Below are positions 8,189 to 16,396 of a stretch of DNA of 64,000 nucleotides, piece after piece. Each line of letters begins with the position of its first letter. Within the stretch, counting starts at the first letter, position 1. A program made the position numbers and the translations under genes. Where the stretch lies: positions 1,736,001 through 1,800,000 of the forward strand of contig NZ_CP095487.1 of the NCBI RefSeq assembly GCF_023028345.1, in the 5' to 3' direction. Under the pieces are notes generated by a model, which was not told the origin of the DNA, searched no databases, and worked only from the letters and a program-made list of their open reading frames with translations. The stretch comes from Halorientalis marina. GTDB taxonomy: Archaea; Halobacteriota; Halobacteria; Halobacteriales; Haloarculaceae.

Positions 8189-9292
8189 TCAGCCCATCCG
8201 ATCTAATGCATCTCGACGATCCTCGACCGGTGTCTGATCGTACTTCATCGTCGTTTCGGGCGACTTGTGTCGCAACTGTGCCTGTGCGGCAGCCAAGTCC
8301 TCTTCACGGGTCATGTATGTCCCGACGGAGTGACGGATAGTGTACCAACTCATCTGACGGTTGTCCGTCTCTATGCCTGCGATATCACAAAGCTGGTGGA
8401 GCAGATATCGCAATGCGTACCCGCTATACGGGTTCTCTTCGCGGGTCAGCCAGAGTGCATCCGTCTCATCGTAATCTGAGTAGGTCTCACGCTCGGCCAG
8501 CCACCGGTTGAGGAACGTTGCAGTTCGCTCACGCAGACCGACGATCCAGTTGTCGCAATTCTTTGCGCTGTCTTCCTTTGGAATCCGAAGGACGGCATTC
8601 TCGACATCCACCCAGTCAGTAACTGCGCGTTCAACCTCTGTCGGACGGAGTCCAGCATCCAGGCTGGTCCAGACCAGCGAAGGAATTTTCCAGCCGTTTG
8701 CTCTGTCCCAGTCCGACGGTGCGATATCAGATTTCGGTTTCTCGAACCGCTGGGCGAGATATTCTTTCCACCGCTCTCGCTCCGCTGGCGGTAAGTTGTT
8801 GTAGCTCGGAACGCTTCCGTACTCGAGGGCCGCGTCCCGGATTTGACTCCGCTCGTCCTGTGTGAGATAATCCCGAGGTTGGGTACTCTTGTCTTTAGCG
8901 AATGTGAAATCGGGTACCCACTCGCCATCACCGCGCTTGTGGTGGCGCCACTTGAACAGCATCTTCACCGATTTCATGCAGTTCGTCTTGTGGGTGTTAC
9001 TGTAGTCACTCCGCGCGAGATGGTCCATCCATGCATCGGCGTGATCGTGGGAGATATTTACAGTGTATCCGCCTTCTGCGTCCCAGACCCAGCGGTAAAA
9101 CTGGTCCATGCGGTATGATCGAGGTTTGACGGTTCCCTCGGCGTATCCCTCAGCCCGATCGGGATTCTTCCCGAACGTGAGTAGCCACTGGAGACAGTCC
9201 GTTCGTTCTTCTCTGTAGTCCAGTAGCTGACGCTGATTGAGATACGATTCAGACGGTTCTGTTACGACTGGGAAGTCCGACAGATCCGTCAT
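8189..9292 (-). CDS. Tyrosine recombinase/integrase next to tRNA-Glu
   Basis: A 367-residue recombinase. Arg216 (LDAGLRPTEVE), Arg320 with Tyr317 in place of the usual histidine (WYTIRHS), His342 (LRHKS) and nucleophile Tyr351 (MKYDQ) form the catalytic set. The gene ends 98 bases from the VapBC promoter region and starts about 195 bases from the tRNA 3' end. That is the expected place for the enzyme that integrates the element at tRNA-Glu. It is a diverged paralogue of the recombinase at 4357; the two differ in which active-site histidine is replaced. Confidence 0.9.
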   Translation of the reverse strand: MTDLSDFPVVTEPSESYLNQRQLLDYREERTDCLQWLLTFGKNPDRAEGYAEGTVKPRSYRMDQFYRWVWDAEGGYTVNISHDHADAWMDHLARSDYSNTHKTNCMKSVKMLFKWRHHKRGDGEWVPDFTFAKDKSTQPRDYLTQDERSQIRDAALEYGSVPSYNNLPPAERERWKEYLAQRFEKPKSDIAPSDWDRANGWKIPSLVWTSLDAGLRPTEVERAVTDWVDVENAVLRIPKEDSAKNCDNWIVGLRERTATFLNRWLAERETYSDYDETDALWLTREENPYSGYALRYLLHQLCDIAGIETDNRQMSWYTIRHSVGTYMTREEDLAAAQAQLRHKSPETTMKYDQTPVEDRRDALDRMG

Positions 9293-9412
9293 GCATGATC
9301 ACGCTCCGGCCACCCGCGATTTGTCACTAATCGTTTGAATCCTTCGAGTCCACATGGTCTGGCAATAACGCTAATCGCAATACGGCAGCCGGTTCCACGA
9401 TTCCTGCGAATC

Positions 9413-9443
9413 ACATTGGTCACTGACATTGGTGAATACACCA
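9413..9443. repeat. Short repeats between integrase and tRNA
   Basis: ACATTGGT occurs twice in direct orientation, at 9413-9420 and 9426-9433. The second copy runs into TGGTG-AATA-CACCA (9430-9443), a perfect 5-bp inverted repeat. Placement 45-75 bases from the tRNA end, between the integrase and its presumed target, would suit recombinase arm sites or an integrase operator. Confidence 0.35.
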
Positions 9444-9487
9444 GTGGGTCGCAGGCAAAAACCACGGGACAGCGAAGGGATAGGAGT

Positions 9488-9561
9488 GCTCCGACAGGGA
9501 TTTGAACCCTGGTCATTGCCGTGAGAGGGCAATATGATTGGCCGGACTACACCATCGGAGC
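9488..9561 (-). tRNA. tRNA-Glu (anticodon CTC)
   Basis: On the minus strand the 74-base sequence folds as a cloverleaf. The acceptor stem is GCTCCGA/TCGGAGC, the anticodon stem TTGCC/GGCAA with loop CTCTCAC (anticodon CTC, read with T33 and A37), and the T arm CAGGG-TTCAAAT-CCCTG. CCA is not encoded. The gene is intact although a mobile element abuts its 3' end, as happens when the element carries a copy of the tRNA end to restore it. Confidence 0.97.
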
Positions 9562-9683
9562 GTACACCGTTTGATAGCCACGATTGATGTTTAACAGTTC
9601 CGTTTCGCGCCCGCCGTGTGGCGATGTGCCAGGCCGTGGACCGGACCAGCAGCGTTAACGCGTCTCCTCCGTTACGCGTGGCA

Positions 9684-10043
9684 GTGCCCCGGATTCGAGC
9701 CGTCGCTCCGTTCCTCCTTTTCGCCTCGCTGTCGGGGTTCTCGTTCCCTGCCATCAGCATCGGATTGGAGGCACTTCTCCCCGTCCTGTTCACGGCCTTC
9801 CGGGACGACGTGGCCGCCGTGCTGTTGCTCGGGGCGGCGTCCGTCCGCTCGCCGGGTCGGGAGTGGTTACCGACCCTACAGGCCGACCGGTTCGCGGTGT
9901 TCGCGGCCGGGGTGTTCCTCATCGCGGGCGTGGTCCTGCTCGACGAGTACGTCGCGCCCGTGTCGCTGGTCGGGTTCGCCGTCATTTTCCTCGGGTCCGT
10001 CTTGCTGAAACGGCGCGCCATCGCCGCGTTGCTGGACGTTTGA
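9684..10043 (+). pseudogene. Internally deleted EamA/DMT transporter
   Basis: The reading frame starts like a drug/metabolite transporter (LLFASLSGFSFPAISIG, then LLPVLFTAFRDD) and ends like the same family (LVGFAVIFLGSVLLKRR). The length is about 120 residues instead of about 300. The join lies near VFLIAGVVLLDEYVAP: the first half is the end of helix 3, the second the start of the last helices. About 170 residues of the middle appear to be missing in frame. It is probably non-functional, though a four-helix remnant could still be made. A GTG at 9684 is the likely old start; ATGs at 9618 and 9624 are also in frame. Confidence 0.65.
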
Positions 10044-10075
10044 CCCGGAGAAGGGGCCGGTCGATACCGGGCGTG

Positions 10076-11338
10076 TCAGGAGTCGTCGTCGAACGGCGAG
10101 CCCGCGGCGTCCGGTTCGTGGCCTTTCAGGCTCACGATGTTCTCGCGACCGACACGGAGTTTGCTGATGTCGCCCTCGTCTTCCATGTCCGAGAGGAGCA
10201 TGCTCACCTTGGATTTCGACCACCCCGTCTCGTCGACGATGTTGGCCTGCTTCATCCGGCCGCCGTTGTCTTCGAGCATCTGCAGGACCCGGTCCTCGTC
10301 GGTCAACAACTCCTCGTCGGGGACTGCCGGTTCGGACGACGTGGCCGCTGCCCCGCCAGCAGCCGCCGCGTCGGTGTCGGCCGCCTCGGCATCGGCGGTT
10401 TCCGCGGCCCCGGCGCTCGATCCCGAATCCGTGGTGGTCGAGCCGAACGCGCCCGACCGCCAGACTGCACCTGCCGCGAGCCCGACAACGAGCACGACCA
10501 GGCCCGCGAGCATCATGGGGAACGAACTGTCGGACCCGTCGTTGCCGCCCGCGCTCGTGTTCCGTGTCACCGCCGATTCGCCCGTCGTCGTGGGACCGGT
10601 TCCACCCGAGTCGGTGGTCTCCTGGGCCGGGACGAGGACGACCCGTGGGTGGTTATCAGTGAACTGCTGTTCGCCGATCCAGGTAAGCGTCTCGCTGTCG
10701 GCGAGGGTGCTCCCGGAGACCTCGTCGGGCGTGGGCTCGGTTCGCTCGGCGTCGAACGCCAGCCCGGGGCCAGCCTCGAACACGAGCCACTGGTCCCCCG
10801 CGATGTAGAAGCCGCCGTCGAAGATGTCGGCGATCCGGACCCCGTCGTCCTCCACGACGCCCAGGTTCGTCCAGACGAACGACACCTCGACGATGCCGCG
10901 GTTGCCCGGTGGCACGACGCGGGCGCTCCGGGAGAAGTTCCGGGCGGTCATCTCGCGACCCGTCGTATTACTCGCAGTGCGGGTGAGCGCTCGCGACCGC
11001 TCACGGTAAGTTCGGTAGAAATCCGTCTCCTCGGACTCGAAGCGGTCGGCGAACGTACGAAACTGCTCGCGCTCGCTGTCGTTTGCCAGCGGGCGCACGA
11101 ACAGGAAGGTCCAGCGTGCCGACCCGTTCCGGAACACCTCGATCTCGAAGGTGCTGCGCGCGAACTCGCCTTGCGTGGCGACGGCCAACGGCGGCGACAC
11201 CGACTCGGCGGGGTCTCGCTCACCCGCCTCGGCGTCGTCTGTCGGGCGCGCCTGGTCGATGCCCACGGCAAATCCGCCGACAAGCACCGTCCCGACCAGC
11301 AGAACACAGACGAGCATCACCGACAGCGAGCGAGACAT
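10076..11338 (-). CDS. Membrane-anchored winged-helix regulator
   Basis: A 420-residue protein. It has an N-terminal signal or anchor (about 7-27), a long extracytoplasmic beta-rich domain (about 50-250), a transmembrane segment (MMLAGLVVLVVGLAAGAVW), an Ala/Asp-rich linker and a cytoplasmic winged helix (about 345-400) ending GWSKSKVSMLLSDMEDEGDI. This layout, sensor outside and helix-turn-helix inside, is a common haloarchaeal regulator design. The ligand and target genes are unknown. The gene is divergent from the small gene at 11510, across a region containing two hairpins. Confidence 0.8.
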   Translation of the reverse strand: MSRSLSVMLVCVLLVGTVLVGGFAVGIDQARPTDDAEAGERDPAESVSPPLAVATQGEFARSTFEIEVFRNGSARWTFLFVRPLANDSEREQFRTFADRFESEETDFYRTYRERSRALTRTASNTTGREMTARNFSRSARVVPPGNRGIVEVSFVWTNLGVVEDDGVRIADIFDGGFYIAGDQWLVFEAGPGLAFDAERTEPTPDEVSGSTLADSETLTWIGEQQFTDNHPRVVLVPAQETTDSGGTGPTTTGESAVTRNTSAGGNDGSDSSFPMMLAGLVVLVVGLAAGAVWRSGAFGSTTTDSGSSAGAAETADAEAADTDAAAAGGAAATSSEPAVPDEELLTDEDRVLQMLEDNGGRMKQANIVDETGWSKSKVSMLLSDMEDEGDISKLRVGRENIVSLKGHEPDAAGSPFDDDS

Positions 11339-11393
11339 CTACCCGTGATTGGACTGCCCCGATTGATAAAAACACTGTGCTACTCCCTGTCCC

Positions 11394-11453
11394 GACCGGC
11401 CGTCACGGACCGGTCTCGCGTCAGTCACCCGGTGTGCCGGCAGTCCTGCCGGC
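11394..11453. repeat. Two hairpins in a divergent promoter region
   Basis: GACCGG (11394-11399) pairs with CCGGTC (11410-11415). GCCGGCA (11436-11442) pairs with TGCCGGC (11447-11453) around a four-base loop. Both lie between the divergent starts at 11338 and 11510, so they are not ordinary terminators; operator or leader structure is possible. Confidence 0.4.
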
Positions 11454-11509
11454 AGAGGCCGAAACCGTTCGGAGAAATCGTTTTCCCCATCGGATAAGAC
11501 GATCCACGT

Positions 11510-11806
11510 ATGGTCGAACGACACGAGCGTGCGAGCATCGGCGATCACCCACGGAGCGACCGTGAGACCGAGTGGGAGGTGTTCGTCCGCGACGACACCG
11601 AGGACCCGCTTCGCCACGTCGGGAGCATCACTGCGCCGGACGCCGAGGTCGCGTACGAGCAGGCGACGAAACTGTTCGCCTGGTACGCCGACGACCTGTG
11701 GCTCTGCCCCGCGGACCCGATCCACCGGTTCTCGACACACGACCTGGACCGCGACGCGGAGGCCGTCGCGGTCGAGACGGAGGGAGAACCGCGGAGCTTC
11801 GAGTGA
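11510..11806 (+). CDS. Candidate radical-SAM-partnered small protein (98 aa)
   Basis: A 98-residue acidic protein. Its core (TEWEVFVRDDTEDPLRHVGS, then AYEQATKLFAWYADDLWLCP) resembles a PaaB-like fold. The wording also matches what I remember of the haloarchaeal Htur_1727 family, described as candidate ribosomally made peptides paired with radical-SAM enzymes. A single cysteine and an aromatic-rich stretch (FAWYADDLWLC) are present. No radical-SAM gene is within this window, so a maturase would have to be elsewhere. The family link is recalled, not searched. Confidence 0.6.
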   Translation: MVERHERASIGDHPRSDRETEWEVFVRDDTEDPLRHVGSITAPDAEVAYEQATKLFAWYADDLWLCPADPIHRFSTHDLDRDAEAVAVETEGEPRSFE

Positions 11807-11994
11807 CTGGCTCGGAAAAAACGGGGCGATGGCTCCAGTGCCCCGGGTAACGCGGTAGTGCCGAAACGTGACAGCCCCGCGTGGCCGTCACCGTCGATAC
11901 AGTCACGGGCCTGCGAATCGACGGTTTCCCCGAACCCATTCGACCGAACGTCATCGCGAAAATACCCTTCCCAGTCTCCGCCGAACGCACTCGT

Positions 11995-12231
11995 ATGGCA
12001 GTCGACCCCCACTCGGAACCGACCCGCGAACTGGACGTCAGAACCGTCGACGGCGAGCCGTTCGACCCGATCACCGACGCGCTCGACGACCTCGGTTCCG
12101 ACGAGACACTCCTGCTCGTCAACAGTTTCGAGCCCGTGCCGCTGTACGACGTGCTGGACCGTCGCGGCTTCGTCCACGAGACCACAGAGGTCGCCGACGA
12201 CGAGTGGCACGTCCGTATCGAGCACGCGTGA
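11995..12231 (+). CDS. DUF2249-type small protein (78 aa)
   Basis: A 78-residue protein (TRELDVRTVDGEPFDPITDA, then ETLLLVNSFEPVPLYDVLDR). The phrase NSFEPVPLYDVL is typical of the DUF2249 (TusA/SirA-like) family common in haloarchaea. Members are often linked to sulfur carrier or redox proteins. I see no conserved cysteine here, so a sulfur-carrier role is not supported by this sequence. ATG 11995 was chosen as the family-like start. The next gene follows 81 bases downstream on the same strand. Confidence 0.75.
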   Translation: MAVDPHSEPTRELDVRTVDGEPFDPITDALDDLGSDETLLLVNSFEPVPLYDVLDRRGFVHETTEVADDEWHVRIEHA

Positions 12232-12312
12232 CCCACTCAAGCCGTGGCGGTCGGCGGGCACTGCTCCCCCACGGCCCCGACATTCATCACGGAGCCACCG
12301 CTTTCCTCCCGC

Positions 12313-12561
12313 ATGGAGCAACTGGGCAACGGTGACGGCCCCATCGATCTCCACGACTACCGGTACGGGCTGAAACTCCGCAAACAGACCCGGGAAACGA
12401 GCCTCTGGACGAACGAGGAACCCTTCGCCTGTCCCGCCTGCGGCGAGCCCTTCGAGGGACTGTTCACTTCCGAGAAACGCCACAACACGTTCACACCGGG
12501 CGACGCGACGCCGTTCTGCATCGTCCGCGAACCGGACCGGATACTCATGTTCCGGCATTAA
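12313..12561 (+). CDS. Small conserved haloarchaeal protein with CPxCG motif
   Basis: An 82-residue protein with the dipeptide pattern FACPACGEPFEGLF and a later cysteine (TPFCIVREPDRI), suggesting a zinc site. The N-terminus (DLHDYRYGLKLRKQTRETSLW) is conserved-looking. I recall similar small proteins annotated only as a DUF in haloarchaea. Nothing in the sequence gives a reaction. It follows the DUF2249-type gene and may share its transcript. Confidence 0.7.
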   Translation: MEQLGNGDGPIDLHDYRYGLKLRKQTRETSLWTNEEPFACPACGEPFEGLFTSEKRHNTFTPGDATPFCIVREPDRILMFRH

Positions 12562-12828
12562 CACGACTGGACAGTCCCACTTCGGACCCGCGGTCTTCGA
12601 CTGGAGAACTCCCCGCAAAGACCGCGACCGGACCGCCGAATCTCCGGGCGAAACGCCCCCCATAGAACCGGAGTCCTGTCGCACACGGAACAGAACGGGT
12701 GCCCGACAGCGGCAGGGTGACTCGTCGCTCTCGCGTACCCAGACCCACCGCATCCCCGGAACTTCCGCTGGAAATCCGCTGGACGGGACCGACGAGAACC
12801 AGCAATAATCTCCGGTCGAAACGTGCGG

Positions 12829-13278
12829 TCAGTCGGCGTGGCGGACGATGTGAACGTCGTACTCCGGGTCTTTCGAGATGGGGCTGCCGACGCTGGAGAT
12901 CGGCGTCGAGACCCGACCCGCGTTCTCGCTGCCGATGAAGACGATGGAGGCGTCGACGTCGTAGGCCACTTCTCGAATGGTGCGGGTGATGTCGTCGATG
13001 ACCGTCGCGGTCATCGAGTCGCTCTCGCTGGGTCGTTCACACCGAAATTCCGCGTGAGGGGCGTGCTCGGCGACCGCCCGCTCGAAGCGGTCGCAGATGG
13101 TCTCGTGGTCGTAGTCCTCACCGGCATCGATCCAACCGCGTTCGAGCGCGAACCCCTCGTCGTCGGGGACGACCGTCAGGGCGACGATGGGCTCGTCGCG
13201 GTAGTCCGCGAACTCCTCGGCACGGTCGAGTGCCGTCGTCGACAGATCGGAGCCGTCGTACGGAACGAGCAGTGTCAT
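12829..13278 (-). CDS. UspA-family stress protein
   Basis: A 149-residue universal stress protein of the UspA nucleotide-binding fold. It begins MTLLVPYDGSDLSTTALDRA, with the usual valine-proline-tyrosine-aspartate strand, and ends with IVFIGSENAGRVSTPISSVG, corresponding to the ATP-binding GxxGxxxS region in relaxed form. Its role is cytoplasmic stress tolerance; the exact ligand is unknown. The start was moved from upstream extensions to ATG 13278, which gives the family-typical N-terminus. Confidence 0.85.
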   Translation of the reverse strand: MTLLVPYDGSDLSTTALDRAEEFADYRDEPIVALTVVPDDEGFALERGWIDAGEDYDHETICDRFERAVAEHAPHAEFRCERPSESDSMTATVIDDITRTIREVAYDVDASIVFIGSENAGRVSTPISSVGSPISKDPEYDVHIVRHAD

Positions 13279-13347
13279 GCTCCGGGCTTTGGCGGCCCGC
13301 GGGATAAACACGGGGGCGACGGCAAGGATGGCCCGACTGCGCGCCTA

Positions 13348-14574
13348 TCACAGCACGCCCATCTGCTTGGCGATGGTGTTGAGCTGGATCTCGTCCGTTC
13401 CCTCGACGATCCGGAGGATGCGCGATTTCAGCAGGCTGTCCATGTAGGGGTTGTCCTCGGAGAGGCCGTTGCCGCCGTGGACCTGCACCACGTCGTCGGC
13501 GATCTCCCAGGCCGTCGTCGTCGCCAGCCACTTGAAGATCGACGACTCCTCGATGGCCTGGTCGCCCTCGTCCATCTGCCAGGCGAGCCGGAGCCCCGCC
13601 GCGTCGGCCGCGTACGTCTTCGCCCGCCCGCGGGCGAGCTTGTGGGAGACGCCCTGGAACTTCCCGATGGGGCGCCCGAACGCCTCGCGGTCGTTCGCGT
13701 ACTCCGCGCCGGCGTCGATCAGTCGTTGAGCCATCCCGACGGCCTCCGCGCCGAGTTCGAGCCGGCCGAGCGAGAGGAAATCCATCGCGTTGTAGAAGGC
13801 CGTGTCCGGGGAACCGAGGACGCGATCCACACCGACGCGCACGTCGTCGAGGAGCACCTCGGCCTGCATTCCCTCCAGCCCGACGGCGTTGTTCATCGAC
13901 CCGATCTCGTACTCGTCGTTCTCGACGATGAAGCAGGTGATGCCGCCGTACCGGCCAGCGTCCTCCTGTGGCGTCGTCCGCGCGAACACCTGGATGAAGT
14001 CGGCGTAGGGCGCGTTCGTGATCCACTGTTTCTGCCCGTTGATGACCCACTCGTCGCCGTCTTTCTCGGCGGTCGTGCTCATGTTCGGCGAGTCCGAGCC
14101 GACGCCGGGTTCGGTCTGCCCGAACGCCGTCGATTTCTCGCCGGCGATGGTCGGTTCCAGGTACGTCTCGACCTGGTCGCCCTCGGCCTGCAGGAGGAGG
14201 GGTTTCGGCCCCTCGGGACCCGCGAGGACGTGTTCGGTCAGCCCCGTCTCGTGGCTCGCGACGTGGCGTTTCGCCCGGTACCAGGTGACGTTGGACACGT
14301 CCTCGCCGCCGTACTCCTCGGGGAGGTTCATCGCGTAGAAGCCCGCGTCCGCGCTCTTCTTTCGGACCGTCTCGATGGCTTCCTGCACCTCGGGCACCAG
14401 CCGACCGTCCGGCTCGTGGCGGAGTCGTGGGTTCGCGTACGTCTCCCCCAGTTCGCTCTCCAGGGGTTCGACCTCCTGTTCGATGAAGTCGTCGAGGCTG
14501 TCGAGGATCAGCCGCGTCTCCTCGTCCGTCTCGAAACTGACGCCGGCCTGTGGCGTCTGGTCCTGTGTTGCCAT
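13348..14574 (-). CDS. Acyl-CoA dehydrogenase
   Basis: A 408-residue FAD enzyme that oxidises acyl-CoA to the 2,3-enoyl-CoA in beta-oxidation. N-terminal, middle (FGQTEPGVGSDSPNM) and C-terminal domains are all present. VQVHGGNGLSEDNPY and the terminal IVEGTDEIQLNTIAKQM contain the usual flavin-contact and catalytic-glutamate regions. The gene lies 75 bases downstream of the acyl-CoA ligase on the same strand. It also has its own candidate operator overlapping the ATG (14572-14586). Substrate chain length is not predictable from sequence. Confidence 0.92.
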   Translation of the reverse strand: MATQDQTPQAGVSFETDEETRLILDSLDDFIEQEVEPLESELGETYANPRLRHEPDGRLVPEVQEAIETVRKKSADAGFYAMNLPEEYGGEDVSNVTWYRAKRHVASHETGLTEHVLAGPEGPKPLLLQAEGDQVETYLEPTIAGEKSTAFGQTEPGVGSDSPNMSTTAEKDGDEWVINGQKQWITNAPYADFIQVFARTTPQEDAGRYGGITCFIVENDEYEIGSMNNAVGLEGMQAEVLLDDVRVGVDRVLGSPDTAFYNAMDFLSLGRLELGAEAVGMAQRLIDAGAEYANDREAFGRPIGKFQGVSHKLARGRAKTYAADAAGLRLAWQMDEGDQAIEESSIFKWLATTTAWEIADDVVQVHGGNGLSEDNPYMDSLLKSRILRIVEGTDEIQLNTIAKQMGVL

Positions 14575-14586
14575 ACCACAGTAAAT
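14572..14586. promoter_or_regulatory. Candidate shared operator, site 1
   Basis: CATACCACAGTAAAT overlaps the start codon of the acyl-CoA dehydrogenase gene. It matches site 4 (34072) at 10 of 15 positions, including both half-sites TACCA and GTAAA. It is the weakest of the four copies, but its position at a leaderless start is the same. Confidence 0.4.
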
Positions 14587-14649
14587 CGACCGAGCGTGTA
14601 TCAATTTATCCCCTCTCGACCGTGGCGGCCACCCCCGCGACCGCTCCGC

Positions 14650-16272
14650 TCACTCCTCGGCGGACAGTTCGACCTCGTCGAACCGGTCGCGCAGGGCCAT
14701 CTTGTCGAACTTCCCCGTCGAAGTCTTGGGAATCTCGTCGACGAACTGGTACTCGTCGGGGAGCCACCAGTCCGGGAACGACTCGGCGAGGTGGGTTTCG
14801 AGGTCGTCGGCGGTCACGGCCGCATCGCCCGGGGTGACGACGACGGCCATCGGCCGCTCCTGCCACTTCTCGTGGGGGATGGCGATCACCGTCGCCTCCG
14901 CCACCGCCTCGTGGGCCATCAGTTCGTTCTCCAGGTCGACCGAGGAGATCCACTCGCCGCCGGACTTGATGACGTCTTTCTTCCGGTCGACGATGTCGAT
15001 GTAGCCGTGTTCGTCCATCGTCGCGATGTCGCCGGTCTTGAGCCACTGGTCCTCGGTGAACGACTCCGCGTTCGCGTCCGGCCGGCCGTGGTACTCGTCG
15101 ACCACCCACGGCCCTCGGACTTCGAGTTCGCCGAAGTCCTCGCCGTTTTTCGGCACCTCGTTGCCGTCCTCGTCGCGGATGCGGATCTCGATGCCGGGTA
15201 CGGGGATACCGGCTTTCGAGAGCAGCCGGTACTGCTCCTCGGGGGGCAGTTCCTCGGTCTCTCGGCGGAGCTTCGAGACGGTGCCGAGCGGCGAGGTCTC
15301 GGTCATGCCCCACCCCTGGAGGATGGGCGCGTCGTAGCGCTCGTCGTAGGTCCGGATCAGCGACTCCGGTGGGGCCGACCCGCCCACAGTCAGGCGGTCG
15401 ATGTTCGAGATGTCGACCTCCGGGTGTTCGTCGAGGTACTCGGCCATCCCGAGCCAGATGGTCGGGACGCCCGCAGAGAGCGTCACGCCCTCCTGATCGA
15501 TGAGTTTCGCGACCGGTTCGGGGTCGTTGTGGACGCCCGGGAGGACCTGCTTCGCGCCGACGAACGTCGCGGTGTAGGGGATCCCCCAGCCGTTCGCGTG
15601 GAACATGGGCACCACCGGCAGGACCGTGTCGGCCTGACTGACCGCCGTCGTGTCGACGTGGCTCGCCATCATGCTGTGGAGGTAGATGCCGCGGTGCGTG
15701 TAGGCCACGCCCTTCGGTTTGCCCGTCGTCCCCGAGGTGTAGCACATACCACACTCCTCGTCCTCGTCCAGGTCCGGCCGGTCGTACTCGGTCGGCTGGT
15801 CCGCGATGAGGTCCTCGTAGGCGACGACGGGGTCGAGGTCGGTGTCGGGTACCTCCTCGCCGAGGACCACGTACTGCTCGACTGTCTCGAAGGCGTCGGC
15901 GTTCGCCTCGACCTTCTCGAGGAAGGGGGGCGCGACGAACAGCACCTCGTCCTCGGCGTCGTTGACGATGTACTGGAAGTGGTCGTCGGGCAGCCGCATA
16001 TTGCACATGTGGATGCTCCGCCCCGAGATCGCCGGCGCGAAGTACAGCTCCAGGTGCCGATAGGTGTTGACCGCGACCGTCGCGATCCGGCCGCCCCGCT
16101 CGACGCCCAGTTCGTCCATGGCGTTCGCCAACTGTGCCGCCCGGTCCGCCATCTCCCCGTACGTGTAGCGGTGGAGCGACCCGTCGAGTCGCTTCGTCAC
16201 GATCTCGCGGTCCGGATACAGTTCGTCCGCCCGGTCCAGTATCTTGTCGACCGTCAACTGCGCGTCCATCAT
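14650..16272 (-). CDS. Acyl-CoA synthetase (AMP-forming)
   Basis: A 540-residue adenylate-forming ligase that activates a carboxylic acid with ATP and CoA. CYTSGTTGKPKGV is the phosphate-binding loop, GWGMTETSP the adenine-contact motif, TGDIATMDEHGYIDIVDRKK the hinge region, and the C-terminal PKTSTGKFDK holds the catalytic lysine. The resemblance is to medium/long-chain acyl-CoA ligases, but the substrate is not fixed. A TATA-like CTATTTGTTTC lies about 30 bases upstream of ATG 16272, so the gene is probably leaderless, with a 13-base palindrome at its start. Confidence 0.92.
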   Translation of the reverse strand: MMDAQLTVDKILDRADELYPDREIVTKRLDGSLHRYTYGEMADRAAQLANAMDELGVERGGRIATVAVNTYRHLELYFAPAISGRSIHMCNMRLPDDHFQYIVNDAEDEVLFVAPPFLEKVEANADAFETVEQYVVLGEEVPDTDLDPVVAYEDLIADQPTEYDRPDLDEDEECGMCYTSGTTGKPKGVAYTHRGIYLHSMMASHVDTTAVSQADTVLPVVPMFHANGWGIPYTATFVGAKQVLPGVHNDPEPVAKLIDQEGVTLSAGVPTIWLGMAEYLDEHPEVDISNIDRLTVGGSAPPESLIRTYDERYDAPILQGWGMTETSPLGTVSKLRRETEELPPEEQYRLLSKAGIPVPGIEIRIRDEDGNEVPKNGEDFGELEVRGPWVVDEYHGRPDANAESFTEDQWLKTGDIATMDEHGYIDIVDRKKDVIKSGGEWISSVDLENELMAHEAVAEATVIAIPHEKWQERPMAVVVTPGDAAVTADDLETHLAESFPDWWLPDEYQFVDEIPKTSTGKFDKMALRDRFDEVELSAEE

Positions 16273-16274
16273 AG

Positions 16275-16287
16275 TGGTACGATACCA
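16275..16287. promoter_or_regulatory. Palindrome at the acyl-CoA synthetase start
   Basis: TGGTA-CGA-TACCA is a perfect 5-bp inverted repeat located between the TATA-like box (16298-16308) and the start codon at 16272. It contains the same TACCA half-site as the four-copy motif but with different spacing. Confidence 0.4.
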
Positions 16288-16396
16288 TGCAACAGAAGAA
16301 ACAAATAGTTTCGCCCCTGCCGGGGTGGTTCGGCGGGGGGCCAGCAGTACCGTGAACGCCCGGGGGGTTTTTGACGCTCGCGGGGGCAGGGGGCGT

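Larger units (their letters stand above)
1..9487. mobile_element. Integrated element next to tRNA-Glu (right part only)
   Basis: A block of AT-richer sequence ends exactly at the 3' end of an intact tRNA-Glu gene. It carries two tyrosine recombinases, a ParA ATPase with a small partner, an SF2-like helicase, a nuclease-like protein and a toxin-antitoxin pair. A recombinase beside a tRNA 3' end is the usual layout of archaeal integrative elements, where the tRNA end is the attachment site. The element should run left beyond base 1, because no second copy of the tRNA 3' end is found inside the window. Whether the zinc-ribbon gene at 142 belongs to it is uncertain. No capsid, terminase or portal gene is visible, so a provirus cannot be claimed. 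Confidence 0.75.

Noticed and set aside
1-9487. A complete provirus
   Set aside because: No capsid, portal, terminase or pleomorphic-virus spike gene is visible; only replication, integration and maintenance functions.
9863-11497. A 544-codon plus-strand frame across the membrane regulator gene
   Set aside because: It is the reverse reading of a recognisable membrane regulator; the composition is not haloarchaeal-acidic and it has no motif.
12823-16308. A 1161-codon open frame antisense to the UspA, acyl-CoA dehydrogenase and acyl-CoA ligase genes
   Set aside because: GC-rich codon bias opens long antisense frames. The translation is Arg/Val/Leu-rich with no domain, while the opposite strand encodes three clear enzymes.
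16320-16396. A further copy of the shared motif before the CoA-transferase (GTACCGTGAAC)
   Set aside because: Only a gapped partial match; the half-site spacing is three bases shorter than in the other sites.
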